A stretch of DNA of 64,000 nucleotides from Symsagittifera roscoffensis. Taxonomy: Eukaryota > Xenacoelomorpha > Acoela > Convolutidae. The stretch spans positions 26,151,378 through 26,215,377 of the forward strand of contig NC_087071.1 of NCBI RefSeq assembly GCF_963678635.1, written 5' to 3'. The position numbers and the translations under genes are program-made. The notes below the pieces were generated by a model. It did not search any database. It worked only from the letters and a program-made list of their open reading frames with translations, and was not told the origin of the DNA. This document shows, piece after piece, positions 45,240 to 57,740 of the stretch. Position 1 is the stretch's first letter; every line of letters starts with the position of its first letter.

Positions 45240-45765
45240 TTTCAATTTTTGTTATCCAACGGAGTGTCCAAGTAACCATCTTCTATTCTCTCATCCGAAG
45301 CCCAATTGCATGCCCTGTTTCTTGACATAATTGATTTTCCGTTGTCTAAAAAGTCGCTCTTATTTTGATTGATGAGTTTTTTAAATGGATTGATTTGTGC
45401 TCGGTAATTTCTAAATGATTTTCTGAGACTGAGTTTGTAAATGAAGGTTTTGGACGTTCTGAAGAAATTGTTTGAAATTTTGGTTTGAACGATATGAACG
45501 AGTTTTCCACTAATCCGTTGGAACGGTGGTTAGCAACTGTACAAAATGTAATATTTACTTCATGTTAATCACAAAATGACTTAAAATCTGCTCCGATAAA
45601 GCACGAAGCATGGTCGACTCGCATTGAGATTGCGATTCTATGAAGATGAATATAATTGGCAAGAACATCGATCACTGTTTTCGGTGAAGTACTTGAAGTA
45701 ATTTTCGCCGAGGGGAATTTAGGGAAGAAATCTATACGAAGAAATAAATATTTACGATGATCCAC
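45240..45765 (-). pseudogene. Gypsy B copy 1, integrase catalytic core
   Basis: The frame 45565-45765 reads RIDFFPKFPSAKITSSTSPK, then YIHLHRIAISMRVDHASCF, then GADFKSFC. Gypsy cores have 'xVDxFSKxxxA...' with the first catalytic Asp, and '(I)xxDxGxxF' with the second. The Asp of RIDFF and the Asp of RVDHASCF sit in these places. The piece to 45240 carries the C-terminal side in broken frames. Confidence 0.75.
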
Positions 45766-45950
45766 AAAGAATTTAAATGACCTGCGAAAATTATTTCAAT
45801 TTCTTCATTTACAACTTTAAGGTCGGTAACTTTTTCTGAACTTAGTGGTTTAGCGTTTTTTACCTGCTTTTATACAATTCGAGAAATTCTTCCCGCGGAA
45901 GTAAATCAATCTATTATTATGTTGCCACCAGACGTAATCCGAAGGGAATT

Positions 45951-46217
45951 TTAATCCGAGCTGAACAGGATGAGTTTCATGGCGGCTGTTTTCGTGACAA
46001 AGGGTGAACATAACTTGTTGTCTTTATAAAGTAGTCCATTAGCAGTAGTTAAGTCTTTGTAGAAAGGATTGAAAGAACTGCCTGATTTAGTGGTTTGAAT
46101 CTTCTTTTTATTTTCTAGAGCTCTAACTATGGAATATAAAATGTTATCTTCTTCGGTAAGCCAGGCAATTTTTTTGCTATTGAAGAGGTTACTTAATTCC
46201 AATGATTTTTCTGGCAA
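45951..46217 (-). pseudogene. Gypsy B copy 1, integrase N-terminal region
   Basis: An 88-codon frame with ANGLLYKDNKLCSPFVTKTA: 'GLLYKDxKLxVP' is the usual lead-in to the HHCC zinc domain in gypsy integrases. The zinc ligands themselves are not readable. Confidence 0.65.
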
Positions 46218-46879
46218 CTTTAGCGGTTCCCGGTACTTTTTTTAACTAGTGATGTTGATTAGAAGGCTTATTTCCTTTTCTAAAACTTAGAACGATGCCA
46301 GAAGATGAGGGAGTATTAACAATTCCACTATTTTTATTTACAATATTTAGAATTTTAGATTCCATGGAGAATATTAGATAAATCGAATGTAATTATAAAA
46401 AAAAACTTTGAGGTTGTATTTTTAGAAAATTATTTTAGAATAGCCCAGGGGAAGACATTAAGTAGTCTAGAACTTGGAACAAAGATGATTAAAATTGCAT
46501 TTTCCAATCCGGAGCTAACTAAGTTAAGAGTTGACGCGATAATCTTCTTACGTAGTATTACATCATTGGAACTTTACGAAATTTCTCAAGCAAATTTGAG
46601 TGTGACTTAAACTTGTCTAATATCTGAATATCCGCGGGTTAATACTTGAACTATTATAAAAAATTGTTGCTACGACAAGTTTTTCGTCATAATTTGATGC
46701 AGCGATTTGTTTTCCAATTGGAGTTTTTGAGAATAAATGCATGAAGGCCATACCTTTGCTCGCTAGATATTTTGGTAACAGTCTGTCGTATGATAACCAA
46801 CGATAAAAATAATTGGTAACAGTCTGTCGAACCATCTTGTTAAACGGCTATGATAAGTAATTTTCCATGGTTACAAGAT

Positions 46880-47010
46880 AAAGCCAAAAAAATGCTTTCT
46901 GATTGGTTATGATTTCTAATTCCGAACCGTTTACATAAGTTTTGTCGTGTTTTTGAGCCCAAACAAGGAATTCGAGATCGTTTGTTGAGTATATAGCTTC
47001 GTGTGGGTTT
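46880..47010 (-). pseudogene. Gypsy B copy 1, RNase H remnant
   Basis: The minus strand reads YSTNDLEFLVWAQKHDKTY followed by ELEIITNQKAF. This matches the gypsy RNase H pattern with 'DLExLAxxxxxxKxxxYxxGxxFxxxTDHKAL', with Asn for the catalytic-region Asp (ITNQK for xTDHK). Confidence 0.75.
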
Positions 47011-47059
47011 GAGAATTGGCTAGCAAAGGAATAGTCTCCAGTCGTTTCGGTGGAGTTGT

Positions 47060-47560
47060 TCGAGCGTTGCGCTAAGCCGTTACATGATGCGTCAGTTTTT
47101 TTCTAGCAGTCAGTTTCACATCGAAGTGTGTTTTTTCGGTTATAATAATAGTTACTGATTTAATGTTCTCGAAAGTCTACTCGTGAAATCGTCCATTTTT
47201 TTTGGCTGTTAAGGTCTAGATTTCTAAACCAAACCTATCTGTCGATATTTTCTGAAAGTTGTGATGCAAAGATGTTTACTAGTTCAGGTATAATTTCAAT
47301 CTGGTAAGTATTTTGAAAGTTTGTTTGTTTTTGAATTTTGATTCTAGCGCGAGTTTTATTGATGTATCTTTCTTGCAGGTAGTTACTTTTGGGCTGACAA
47401 ATTGATCATAGTCGCATGATTCTAGTTTTTTGTTTTAAATTAGTCTGTCGAGCTTTCTGCTTACCGCCGAAATCTACCCCCTTTGAATTGTATTGGTTTC
47501 AGCAGATCGTGAAAATGCGTAAATTTAAGTTATTTTTTTTTATTTTACCAACTCTGCCAA
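47060..47560 (-). pseudogene. Gypsy B copy 1, N-terminal reverse transcriptase, catalytic part deleted
   Basis: The minus strand has, in several frames, LDRLIQ near 47450, SCDYDQFVSPIVI near 47400, then IKLALDSK near 47350, then VWFRNLDLNS near 47220. These are gypsy RT blocks up to the first catalytic Asp block. The sequence then jumps within about 200 bases to RNase H, so the YxDD box and thumb are missing. Confidence 0.7.
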
Positions 47561-47885
47561 TTAATTTACTGATTCTCTTGAAAATAGTTTTGGTTCCATT
47601 CTTGTAAAATCTGACCGAGTTTATGAATGACTTACTTTCAATGCTGTTCTTGTAGTGCGGAAAGGGTCTTTGCGCGACTTCTACTCCGATGTGTGGTAGA
47701 TTGTCGTTTCCTAAGATGATTCGTTCGCGCCCATCGGTTATAAGAAAAGTTATTTCGTCGTAAGTATCTCCGCCGGTGGATCTTAGTGGCACATTGACTT
47801 TTACCACGGTCTTTATCGGGTCATCCAGGAAGCCTCAGTGAAAATCTCTCTTAGCTTGGTCGACTCTACTAATTTTCAATTGTGG
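47499..47885 (-). pseudogene. Gypsy B copy 1, protease/RT junction
   Basis: A 102-codon frame with VKVNVPLRSTGGDTYDEITF, DGRERIILGNDNLPHIGVEV. An 'ILGNDxLPxIGxxV'-type stretch is typical of the C-terminal half of retropepsin-like gypsy proteases ('(I)ILGxDxL'). The N-terminal active-site DSG part is absent here. Confidence 0.6.
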
Positions 47886-48686
47886 CTCGCGTAGTTAGCA
47901 GCATTATTATTTACAGGATAAGATGATTTGAAATTATTTCTCATCTTCAAATGAACTGAGGTCCCTTTTTAATCTACTAGGGCGACATTTAGTGCTTTTA
48001 GGGTGGAAGAGTTTCGGTCAATAATTTCCTCTGGATTTCCTAGTTTTCAAGTTGTTGATGAAGATGTCGCTGATCTACTCCTCCTCTCCGCTGGATATAT
48101 CCCATTTCTTCGCCGTTTCTGCTAGAGCGCCCCAGAACTGTTCAAGTCTCTGGCTCCTATTAAGTTTTAAGTAGCTTGTGGCATTGGAATGTTAAATTGG
48201 GTTTTCTAACTGAAACATGGTTTAGGAGATCCCAAATTACGGCGAAATTTGTTCGTCGGATTTTAACGCAGGAAAACTTTTGTGAGAAAACTCTCTAACT
48301 CTCACTTTCGAGTGGTAGGTATAGCGTAGAGCGGACCTTCTTGTCTGCTTCTTCCATTCGCATTCCATTAATAGTTTTGGTTTCTAATTTGGTTTGAGCG
48401 TTTTCAGAATCATTGAATCTTCTTCTTTCTTCTGCGTTCCTTGCTAAACGTGCCGGGTCGCCTGTTCGTTTTGAGGTTCTTCCTCCAGTTGCAAATCTTC
48501 CTTTTCAGAATTTGCAAAGGATTTAATGAGATATAATTATCGATATTCTATTTGGCTATTGATGCCCATTGGAACATTTCCCTCCAATTTTTCCATTGCA
48601 CTGGGGGATCGATAGTATGAGTTTGCCAAATTGGGGGTACTCCCCTCATGCCAGATTTGCTTACAGATGACTGCATCATAATAAAT
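47886..48686 (-). pseudogene. Gypsy B copy 1, gag remnant
   Basis: Short frames resembling the gag frame of copy 2 at 58112-58315 (EEADKKVRSTLYLALESEGK). The NC region is missing through a ~500-base deletion near 47890. Confidence 0.55.
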
Positions 48687-48886
48687 TGTGCGAAAAACTC
48701 TAACTAAGCTAGCTTAAAATAGTTAAAAGGTAAAAATGACAGTTCAATTAAAAGTATGTGTTATTTACAACTAAGATAGAAAAGCACTGACGCTCGCTCA
48801 AACCGATGGAGTTCAGTTGCGATGGAGAAGTTCATGTAAGACCGGTTAATTAAACTAAGATGATTGAAATGAAACTAATCACAACA
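48687..48886 (-). repeat. 5' LTR of gypsy B copy 1
   Basis: 200 bases, plus-strand start TGTGCGAAAAACTCTAACTA, end ATCACAACA. Adjacent on the inner side is TTATGATGCAGTCATCTG (minus strand), a decayed form of the tRNA-Ser-like primer site better seen in copy 2. Confidence 0.88.
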
Positions 48887-49827
48887 ACATGGACCGGGTT
48901 CGGGTACGTACCCGTGATGACGCCGATGGATGACAGAAAATTGCCGTTCATGCAATAGCGTAATATGTCCTGCTACCGTTTGACAGAACGAAGAATAGCA
49001 AGTTTTGGGAAAATTAAGAAAAAAATTTGTGAAGCAAGAAAGTGCATAAACACAGAAATGTAATAATAAGAGCAAGGTGCATTGTTTTTCCAGTGTGGAG
49101 TGGATGACTCTATCAGAAATAATCAAAAAAAATTTGATAAAAGATAAAGGATCGCGCATTTTATTTTTGCAAAAGTTATTAGAATATTTCAGTGGACACC
49201 GAAAATGACTGATTCAAGCCCGCTTTTTACAAGTAAAATTATTTTATCAGCGAAGGTCACAAGATACCTAGAGTAGATGAACGTAAAGGGAGAGATTGGG
49301 AGATGAAATGATTCCAAATATTGGAAATCACAATCAAATTGAGAAAAATTGTGCGTTTAATAACTCATTAAAGCGAGATATCTATGGATGGAATGCCAAC
49401 CAAATTGGACAACTGATCATATACATGCATTCAATGAACGGATCATGCAAAAAAATCAAGAAACCTTGCAATATGTGCAAAAACATATCACAATTCGGTT
49501 ATTAGTAACTTCGCCAAAATGAACTACGGGGCTCAACTGGAGCAAAGTTATGCCAAAAACACTGAAATCAATTGTTGAAATAAGAATCTAATAAAACATC
49601 TCAAGGATAAATTTTAGACTGACCGCACACTGAAGTTGAATTATGTTTTTTTTTCAGAAGTCATTTTCAGGACGCAGTAAATTGACCAATTCAAAAAATG
49701 CAACCGATTGCGAAAAAAAATTGAAATAGTTTTTTTCATATCCAAGATTTGCTCAAACAATTTTCTGGGCGCTTGTTTGAAATGCGTACTTCATACGGTA
49801 TCGAATTGCAAACTTGAATCGTGACTA
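48887..49827. other. Flank of gypsy B; no gene supported
   Basis: Contains GGGTACGTACCC (palindrome, 48902-48913). It also has a 69-codon frame (49296-49505) that is conserved in duplicate copy 2 only because the DNA is duplicated. Amino-acid-changing and silent differences look unselected by eye, and it has no recognised motif. Confidence 0.5.
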
Positions 49828-51304
49828 ATCCGAAACAACTGCCAATATTCGCTTGTCGCGGAATCCGCAACAAAATCAATATGCTGACAAAATTTGCGTT
49901 ACAGATTTGTACGCGGAATCCACCAAAACTTTGTAAGTGGAATCCACTTACTTTTTGGAACACGTTTAATGACTTGTCTCTGGAATCCAGGAACATACAG
50001 ACACAAAATTGTGTGCCTATTCAGTGCACAGTTTGGCCTCGTAATGTTGAATGAACAAAATTGCGTTTTATAGTAAAGACTTCTTAGTGCACTACTTTAT
50101 TAATTGAAATGTAATAAAGTGATTTCCGAACTTTAAACAAGAAGTTCTTGTTTGATCAAAACTAGATCGATTATAATATAAGATTTTCTTTTCAACTAAA
50201 GCTTTAAAACAAAAAGTTTTAATAAGTTTTTTCTCTCGAAATTCCGTGCATGTTCTGTTTATAAGAAACAAAGACGGTATGTGGTCACGGGTACGGGTAC
50301 GAGAACCAGTACATGTACCATTTGATTAATCATAATCGAGGTTATTATCATGAGTCAAAACTGTACCATGCTCAGGTTAATTCTCTCAAACGTTTGATAG
50401 GGGGGAGGGGGCTGTTTTTGAAGGTTCTATAAGCCAAATTGTCTAAAGCAAAATATTGGGTGCTTGATTGAAGTGCTTATTTTTTACGAAATCCAGTTTT
50501 AACTTTGAAGAGGTGTTATGGGGAGATTACATGGTAAGTCACTTAGGGGACACTTTAGGAAATGAACTTTACGGTTAATTCTATAGGTTTCAAAAGTTGG
50601 ACAAATACAACCTGTAATTGAAAAGTGATTACCTTCATTGAGAACTAAATTTTAAAAAACGTAGTCAAATTGTTTAGTAATTCAAAATAAAAGTTTCTTC
50701 TGGTCAAAAGTAAACTCAGTTCGAAAAATTGTGAAGTATAAATCAGAAAAATCACCCAAAAAATGGCATTCGCTTTTTTAAATTATATAGTGTAAATATA
50801 GATTTTATTTTAAGGTCTTTTCAAAGAAAACGGTGAATTTGATTCGAAAGACCGTCGCAAGTATTCACTGCCTATATACAAGCAACTTGATACTGAACAC
50901 ATCTGCTGTCAGACTGCGGAAATCGGATCTAGATTTTGATAACAGCAGCCAGCAGCAAACGCGCATCAGCATCAAAAAGCAGTTCTTCACAGGGGTGGCC
51001 TTTCGTTATTTACAATTCGCCATGTTTAATTAGAAATGTGATGCGAGTTTCAGAAACTGTAGTTTTTATACAGATTAAGTTTCACGATGTCCATGCAGAC
51101 CACGTCCAAAAACAACCTGACAGTCAGTAAATGAGTCAAGCAGATTTCTCAAGCTTTAATGAATCCTCAACTTTTTGTTCTTTGTGTAGTTTACAAAATT
51201 AATAGTTTTCTGAGGACCTAAAACCCGATCAATGTTTGAATCATCGGAACTTAAATCTAGTCTGCATCACTTGTTGTTTAGTAAACAAACTGACTACTGA
51301 CCCA

Positions 51305-52035
51305 CAATGAAGTTCCATGGATAATAATCGATTTTCGTGGTCAAGAATGTTGCCATATAATCGATTCTAGTTGCCCTTTGGGGCCACACAATCGATTATA
51401 ACCCGTTATTTTAAAAGAATTTAAATCGATTATAATCCATTAAAAAACCAATATAATTTCTACAATTTCTACAATTCTCACAGCCTCTGGATCTTTAAAC
51501 CTACTCACATTTACTGACTAACTTTTTGCAAAACGATATCCATCTCACTTTCAACACCCCCTTTTCATGTAAAATACCTCAATGTTTACCCCATCCACCC
51601 GCTTTTATCCCCCTTTTAACCCTCCCCTCCGTATTTTTCTTATTTATTACCCCTCTCCGAACTTACCACCCCCAACAAAAACACTCCCACCACCTCGTAC
51701 TCTCACTAACCCCGCGTAAAAAGTAAGATTGGTAGGCTTAAGTAGTTTGGGATAAGTGGGGGAGGGGCGCTGATTGTTCAACTTGTGAAACTATACGGAC
51801 AGTTATCGGAAAATCCAGGCTCTTGTGTAAAACAAATTATGATTCATTTTTATTAATTAGTATCCATTACATTCCCTTATAATTCATTATCAGGGACTAT
51901 ATTGGCTTAGATTGATTTCTTTTTTCTCTGATTTATTATCAAATATTAATCCACTATAATAGTTTGCTTTAGGTTTTTAAGGAGTCAGATCTTGAAAATA
52001 CATTATAATCGATGATTATCCATGGAACTTCATTG
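51305..52035. mobile_element. MITE family M3, copy c
   Basis: The duplicate of copy b, with the same ends and arms. Most differences are in the C-rich core (about 51540-51720), where repeat slippage and C/T changes have accumulated. Confidence 0.85.
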
Positions 52036-52646
52036 CGGAAAACAGCTATTTGAATTGCCATTGAGCGGTTTTTAGGTCGAAAAAAGATGACTTTTTTTCA
52101 CTATGATATTTTATTGCACTGATGTTTTAGTTGATAAGTGTTAAAGTGGATTCCGAACATCAAAACTAGCTTTTTTCATTCAATCAACGCTAAAGTGCGT
52201 TATCATTATAGATTAATTTCACGGGCGTTTTTTCTAACAAGTTTCGAGTGCCATTAAACCTTTTGAACCAATAAACAAGTAGCGGACAATATTTCTGACA
52301 ATTTTTGACTGTCTCATTAGAAAAAATTAAGGCACACATCTTTTAATGCAATGCATTTTGAGTGAAACAGCGTTAAAATGATTTCCGAATATCGCAACTG
52401 GCCCTGTTTGTTTAATCAACACAAAATCCTATCACCATTAAAGATATGTTGAACAAAGTTTGAGCAGGTTTTGATTGTCTATTCAAAGAAAGCCTCTATT
52501 ACAAAGTTTATCAAAATTATTTTTAGTTAGATTGAATTATAATTTCTTAATCTTGATCATAGCATAAAAAATTTTGAAATCAATTGTAAGCTCTAATTTG
52601 CCTATTTTAGTCACTGCGCCTACAAAAACTATGCAAAAAAATTAAA

Positions 52647-52860
52647 TGTACTAAAACTCTAACTAAGCTAGCTTAAATTTAAAAAAGGTTGTGTTATTTA
52701 AAATTTCAATTAAAGAGTTCAATTAAAATGTGTGTTATTTATAATTAGGACACAAAAACACTGACGCTCGCTGACTCCGAAGGAGGTCCCTTGCGATAGA
52801 CTAGGTCATATAAGACCGTTTAATTAAAATAACATTACTGAAATAAGAACAATCACAACA
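52647..52860 (-). repeat. 3' LTR of gypsy B copy 2
   Basis: 214 bases. It includes an AATTAAAGAGTTCAATTAAAATG duplication-like insert relative to copy 1, and ends ACAATCACAACA. Followed by CTTCCCC (polypurine tract on the minus strand). Confidence 0.87.
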
Positions 52861-53413
52861 CTTCCCCTAACCTAAAATTTAAAGTAAGAGCATACAAAAT
52901 GGGTGATCTTTTCTCCCTCTCCGAACGAATAAAATCACAACTAACTAGATAGCACGAGGATAGTTTACGAAAAATAATCGCAAAGAGTACACTTTGGATT
53001 TTTGAAAAAAGGAAATTTTGACAAAAAATACAAGTAAGGCAGTTTGGTTTGTCCGTTGGGTTTAATAGCAAAAATCTGAATTTCAATGTGAACTGCCTGG
53101 ACTAAGGAGGTGTCATCAGTATGAAGTTTCAAAAGTCAGTTGTTTGTTTACTGTTGGCGAAGTTTTAAAAAGGAAGGCATGAAACTGGCTTAAGCGAAAC
53201 AATTAGATGGATTATCTATTTTCCGAGAAAAGGCTAAACGTAATAGAAATAACTAACTGCACCAATGGTTAAAGACATAAGCTGAAAATTTCAAATTTGT
53301 TCAAGGTTTGAGTGTAAGTAACACCCCAGCACGTCATGAAAAGCTTACAAAATCCAAAGGAAAAGTGAGTTTTTTCAAAACAAAATTCTAGTTTTTTTAT
53401 TACGTGTTTCAAT

Positions 53414-53943
53414 TTATTCAGGAGCTTGCTTCGGTCTGATTAATTCTGAGTCGATGTCCGAATCGTCTGAATTTTCGATCACTGAGGACGGCAAGGAAGT
53501 AAATAGTTCCTGTAACTCTTCGTCAGTAAACGTTCTCGTTTCGGGCACTACTTCAGTCGGAGCTTGTGAAATGATGGGACTTGACTGTTCGACTGATTGG
53601 GCAACCAAAGTTTCTCTGCACTTGTTCTCGTTTCGTAGATGTTATTTCTGGCAGTGTCCTCACTAAGCGTGGAAGGGTTAACTGCTGTCCCCGTTGCCTG
53701 TTCTTCTATAACATCTACATACAACTTTTCATAATAAAAACTAAGGGGTCCCAGATATCGTCTTGGTCTAGAAGGAGTTAAGTTATTATGTTCAGCAGAC
53801 TCTCCCACCTCGTACATCGGGATTTTATCTGCGCAATCGTCCTCCATCTCCATTACCACCGGCTCGACAGGTTGTTCTCTGGTAGTTTGGATTACATCCG
53901 GCGTAGTGTCATAAAAATCAAATTCTGATGTCGGCTCCGTCAT
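53414..53943 (-). pseudogene. Gypsy B copy 2, 3' polyprotein tail
   Basis: The frame 53548-53943 (131 codons, starts MTEPTSEFDFYDTTPDVIQT, contains MEDDCADKIPMYEVGESAEH and SRPRRYLGPLSF) plus the frame 53414-53608 (SSPIISQAPTEVVPETRTF). In copy 1 the first of these is broken, so this copy shows that the acidic segment is continuous with the SRPRRY segment. Confidence 0.65.
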
Positions 53944-54191
53944 TTCGGGAGATTCCAGTCCAGTTTGAAGTGAAACGGGGGCCCGGTATTAAACTAATCG
54001 AGTAATCAGCTGATTTTCCTTGTATCTTGATCCAATCTAAATCTACATATTCCAATTATAGGTGTTTATCCGATGAGGTTTTGTTCGCATCTAAGATTAT
54101 TCATAGTTTCTTAAGTCAATTATGAACCCCTTTCTACGTTTCTACAGGAAAACCGCCTATGGTCCATTCCCAATCGCTTAAGTCAGAGGTG

Positions 54192-54386
54192 TCAAAGGGT
54201 AATTAGAAAGAATTTTTTTTGGGCTAGGTAACCTGGTAAAAACTCTTCCTTGAGTTGCGTTCCGGCTGGATTCTTTTCTGCGTCTGAGGCTGGTTTCTGC
54301 ATTGTGTCGATTTCTTTATTGATGTTTTTGTCCTTGTTAGGTTGTCCGACAGAATGATGGCCACTTCTTTTCTTCTTTTCGCGCAT
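54192..54386 (-). pseudogene. Gypsy B copy 2, basic polyprotein segment
   Basis: Counterpart of 44695-44889 (REKKKRSGHHSVGQPNKDKN), Lys-rich, no known motif. Confidence 0.5.
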
Positions 54387-54733
54387 TTTTTTGTTTCTTT
54401 GTTCCTACTTTGTATACATGATTAAAACGATTAAAGTCAGTGAATGTGACACTACTTTTGAAAATTTTAGGTTGTTTCGAACAACTATCCTAAATGGCTA
54501 TATCGGACTCCTTTAAAACTTTCCCGCAAATTTCACCGTTGAATTAGTAGAACGTATTAGTTTCTCTCTCGAAGTTCAATAATAAAGCTCCCCATTTCTT
54601 CGATATAGACCTTTCGGAAGAAGCTACTTTTCTTTAAAGGCTTATTGTGTGGAAGTATTTTTGAATTGATCGCTGTGAGAGTCTTGGTTGGTGGAGGGCT
54701 TGGTTCTGAGTGGTATCATTTTTCTTCGGGATT

Positions 54734-55244
54734 TCAACTTTTGTTATCCAACGGAGTGTCCAGGTAACCATCTTCTATTCTCTCATCCGAAGCCCAATTG
54801 TATGCCCTGTTTCTTGACATAATTGATTTTCCGTTGTCTAAAAAGTCGCTCTTATTTTGATTGATGAGTTTTTTAAATGGATTGATTTGTGCTCCGTAAA
54901 TTCTAAATGATTTTCTAAGACTGAGTTTGTAAATGAAGGTTTTGGAAGTTCTGAGGAAATTTTTTGAAATTTTGGTTTGAACGCTATGAACGAGTTTTCC
55001 ACAAATCCGTTGGAATGGTGGTCGGCAACTGTACAAAATATAAAGTTTACTTTATGCTAATCAATAACATAAAGATCGACCATGCTCCGAAAAAGCACGA
55101 ATCATGGTCGACTCGCATTGAGATTGCGAGTCTATGAAGATGAATATAATTGGCAAGAAGATCGATCACTGTTTTCGGTGAAGTACTTGAAGTAATTTTC
55201 GCCGAGGGGAATTTAGAAAAGAAATCTATACGAAGAAGATTCAT
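54734..55244 (-). pseudogene. Gypsy B copy 2, integrase core and downstream part
   Basis: The frame 55047-55244 has LRIDFFSKFPSAKITSSTSP and MRVDHDSCFFGA, with the two Asp positions as in copy 1. The frame 54734-55036 follows with CGKLVHSVQTKISKNFLRTS, the region after the core. In copy 1 the corresponding stretch is more broken. Confidence 0.75.
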
Positions 55245-57010
55245 TTACAATGATCCACAAAGAAACTAAATGACCTGCGAATTTTTTTTTAATTTCTTCA
55301 TTTACAACTTTAAGGTCGGTAACTTTTTCAGGACTTGGTGGTTTAGCGTTTTTACCTGCTTTTATACAATTCGAGAAACTCTTCCCGTGGAAGTAAATCA
55401 ATCTTTTTTTATGTTGCCAACAGACGTATCCGAAAGGAATTTTAATCCGAGCTGACCAGGATGAGTTTCATGGCGGCTGTTTTCGTGACAGTAAAAATAA
55501 CTTGTTGTCTTTATAAAGTAGTCCGTTAGCAGTATGTAAGTATTTGTAGAAAAGATTGAAAGAACTGCCTGATTTAGTGGTTTGAATCTTTTTTTTATTT
55601 TCTAGAGCTCTAACCATGGGATATAAAATGTTATCTTCTTTGGTAAGCCAGATAATTTTTTTTTGCTATTAAAGAGATTACTTAATTTCAATGATTTTTC
55701 TGGCAATTTCAGCGGTTCCCGTTATTTTTTTTTAACTAGTGATGTTGATTAGAAGGCATATTTCCTTTTGTAAAACTTAGAATGATGCCAGAAGATTAAG
55801 GAGTATTAACAATTCCACTTTTTTTATTTACCTTATTTAGAATATTAGAGTCCATCGAGAATATTAGATAAACCGAATGTAATTTAAAAAAAAACTTTGA
55901 GGTTGTATTTTTAGAAAATTATTTTAGAATAGCCCAGGGGAAGACATTTAGTAGTCCAGAACTTGGAACAAAAATGATTAAAATTGCATTTTTCCAATCC
56001 GGAGCTAACTAAGTTAATAGTTGACGCGATAATCTTCTTGCGTAGTTCTACGTCATTGGAACTTTAAGAAATTTGCCCAAACAAATTTGAGTGTGACTTT
56101 AGCTTGTCTAATATCTGAATATCCGCGGGTTAATACTTGAACTATTCTATGAGATTGTTGCTACGACAAGTTTTTCGTCATAATTTGATGCAGCGTTTGG
56201 TTTTCCAATTGGAGATTTTAAGATTTAATGCATGAAGGCCATACCTTTGCTCGCTAGATATTCTGGTAACAGTCTGTCGTATGATAACCAATGATAAAAA
56301 TAATTGGTAACAGTCCGTCGAACCATCTTGTTAAAATGCTATGATATGTAAAATTTCCATGGAAGATAAAGCCAAAAAAGTGCTTTTTGATTGGTTATGA
56401 TTTCTAATTCCGAACCGTTCACATAAGTTTTGTCGTGATTTTGAGCCCAAACAAGGAATTCGAGATCGTTTGTTGAGTATATAGCTTCGTTTGAGCTTGA
56501 GAATCGGCTAGCAAAGGAATCCTGTCTACAGTCGTTCCGGTGGAGTTGTTCGAGCGTTGCGCTAAATTAATAGTTACTGATTTAATGTTCTCGAAAATCT
56601 ACTCGTGAAATTGTCCATTTTTGTTGGCTGTTAAGGTCTAGATTTCTAAACCAAACCTATCTGTCGGGTTTTTCTGAAATTTGTGATACAACGATGTCTA
56701 CTAGTTCAGGTATAATTGCAATCTGGTAAGCATTTTTGAAAGTTTGTTTATTTTTGAATTTTGAGTCTAGCGCGAGTTTTATTGATGTATCTCTCTTGCA
56801 GGTAATTACTATTGGGCTGACAAATTGATCATAGTCGCATGATTCTAGTTTTTTTATTATATCCCTCTGAATTAGTCTGTCGAGCTCTCTGCTTACCGCC
56901 GGAAGTAATTGTAGCGGAAACCTACCCCCTTTGAATTGTATTGGTTTCAGCAGATCATGAAACTGCGTGAGCTTAAGTTTTTTGTTTATGTTACCAACTC
57001 TGCCAATTAA

Positions 57011-57274
57011 TCAATTGATTGTCTTGAAAATAGTTTTGGTTCTTTTCTTGTAAAATCTTACCGAGTTTATGAATGACTTACTTTCAATGCTGTTCTTGTG
57101 GTGCGGAAAGGGTCTTTGCGCGACTTCTTCTCCGATGTGCGGTATATTGTCGTTTCCTATGATGTTTCGTTCGCGCCCATCGATTATCACGAAAGTTGTT
57201 TCGTCGTAAGTCTCTCCGCCGGTGGATCTTACTGGCACATTGACTTTTACCACGGTCTTTATCGGGTCATCCAA
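57011..57274 (-). pseudogene. Gypsy B copy 2, protease fragment
   Basis: An 87-codon frame DDPIKTVVKVNVPVRSTGGE, then DGRERNIIGNDNIPHIGEEV. It is the same segment as 47499-47807, with the IIGNDNIP block characteristic of the retropepsin C-terminal half. Confidence 0.65.
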
Positions 57275-57639
57275 GAAGCCTCAGTAAAAATCTTTCGTAG
57301 CTTGGTCGACTCTACTAATTTTCAATTGTGGTTCGCGTAGTTAAAGCTCATGTATTACGTTTCCTTTCAAAAAACTTACTGGGCTGGCTGAGTTCATCTG
57401 TTTATGTAGTTGTACGAAATTTTTGTTTCCAATTCAGTGTTAAGTAGTTTCTTCAATTCTTTCCCACCGTTATCCAATATCGTAGTCACGTTTAATACTC
57501 TAAAATCGTCGTTATCGCTTTCTCCTGTTTCTGACCATGTATTAATTACACCTCAACACTTTTTAAGTGCATGGTTATTCACAGAGCAGGTTGATGCAAC
57601 GGATTTAAAATTTTGGTATCTACAACTTTGTGATTATTC

Positions 57640-57740
57640 ACAATATCTACGTTTTTTTTCCCTCGAAATTTACAATTTTTCGTCGAATGGCCCTAAAAGT
57701 TGAGAGATGTACAGTTCGTATTCTTCGCTGGACAGTCAGC
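57640..57740 (-). pseudogene. Gypsy B copy 2, nucleocapsid zinc-knuckle remnant
   Basis: The minus strand reads CPAKNTNCTSLNF, then a stop, then GHSTKNCKFRGKK. The GHSTKNC half of a CCHC knuckle is intact. The second Cys position holds Leu and a stop interrupts it. Absent from copy 1. Confidence 0.65.

Larger units (their letters stand above)
43246..48886 (-). mobile_element. Ty3/gypsy LTR retrotransposon B (copy 1)
   Basis: A minus-strand element bounded by ~200-base LTRs, with protease/RT, RNase H and integrase remnants. It lacks the RT catalytic segment. It also lacks about 500 bases holding the gag zinc knuckle that survive in copy 2. Unlike gypsy A, its LTRs are short and unrelated. Many stops; inactive. 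Confidence 0.88.
40416..49827 (+). repeat. Tandem segmental duplication, copy 1
   Basis: Starts at AATCCGAAACAACTGCCAAT inside an M2 element and ends at AAACTTGAATCGTGACTAA. The whole segment recurs at 49828-59807 in the same orientation. It contains unique-looking DNA, M3 copy b and gypsy B. Divergence is uneven: a handful of differences in the first 1.75 kb, rising to several percent in the gypsy part. Confidence 0.95.

Noticed and set aside
41423-51130. Identical 64-66-codon frames at 41423-41720 and 50833-51130
   Set aside because: These are the two copies of the duplicated segment. The frames overlap each other and have no motif.
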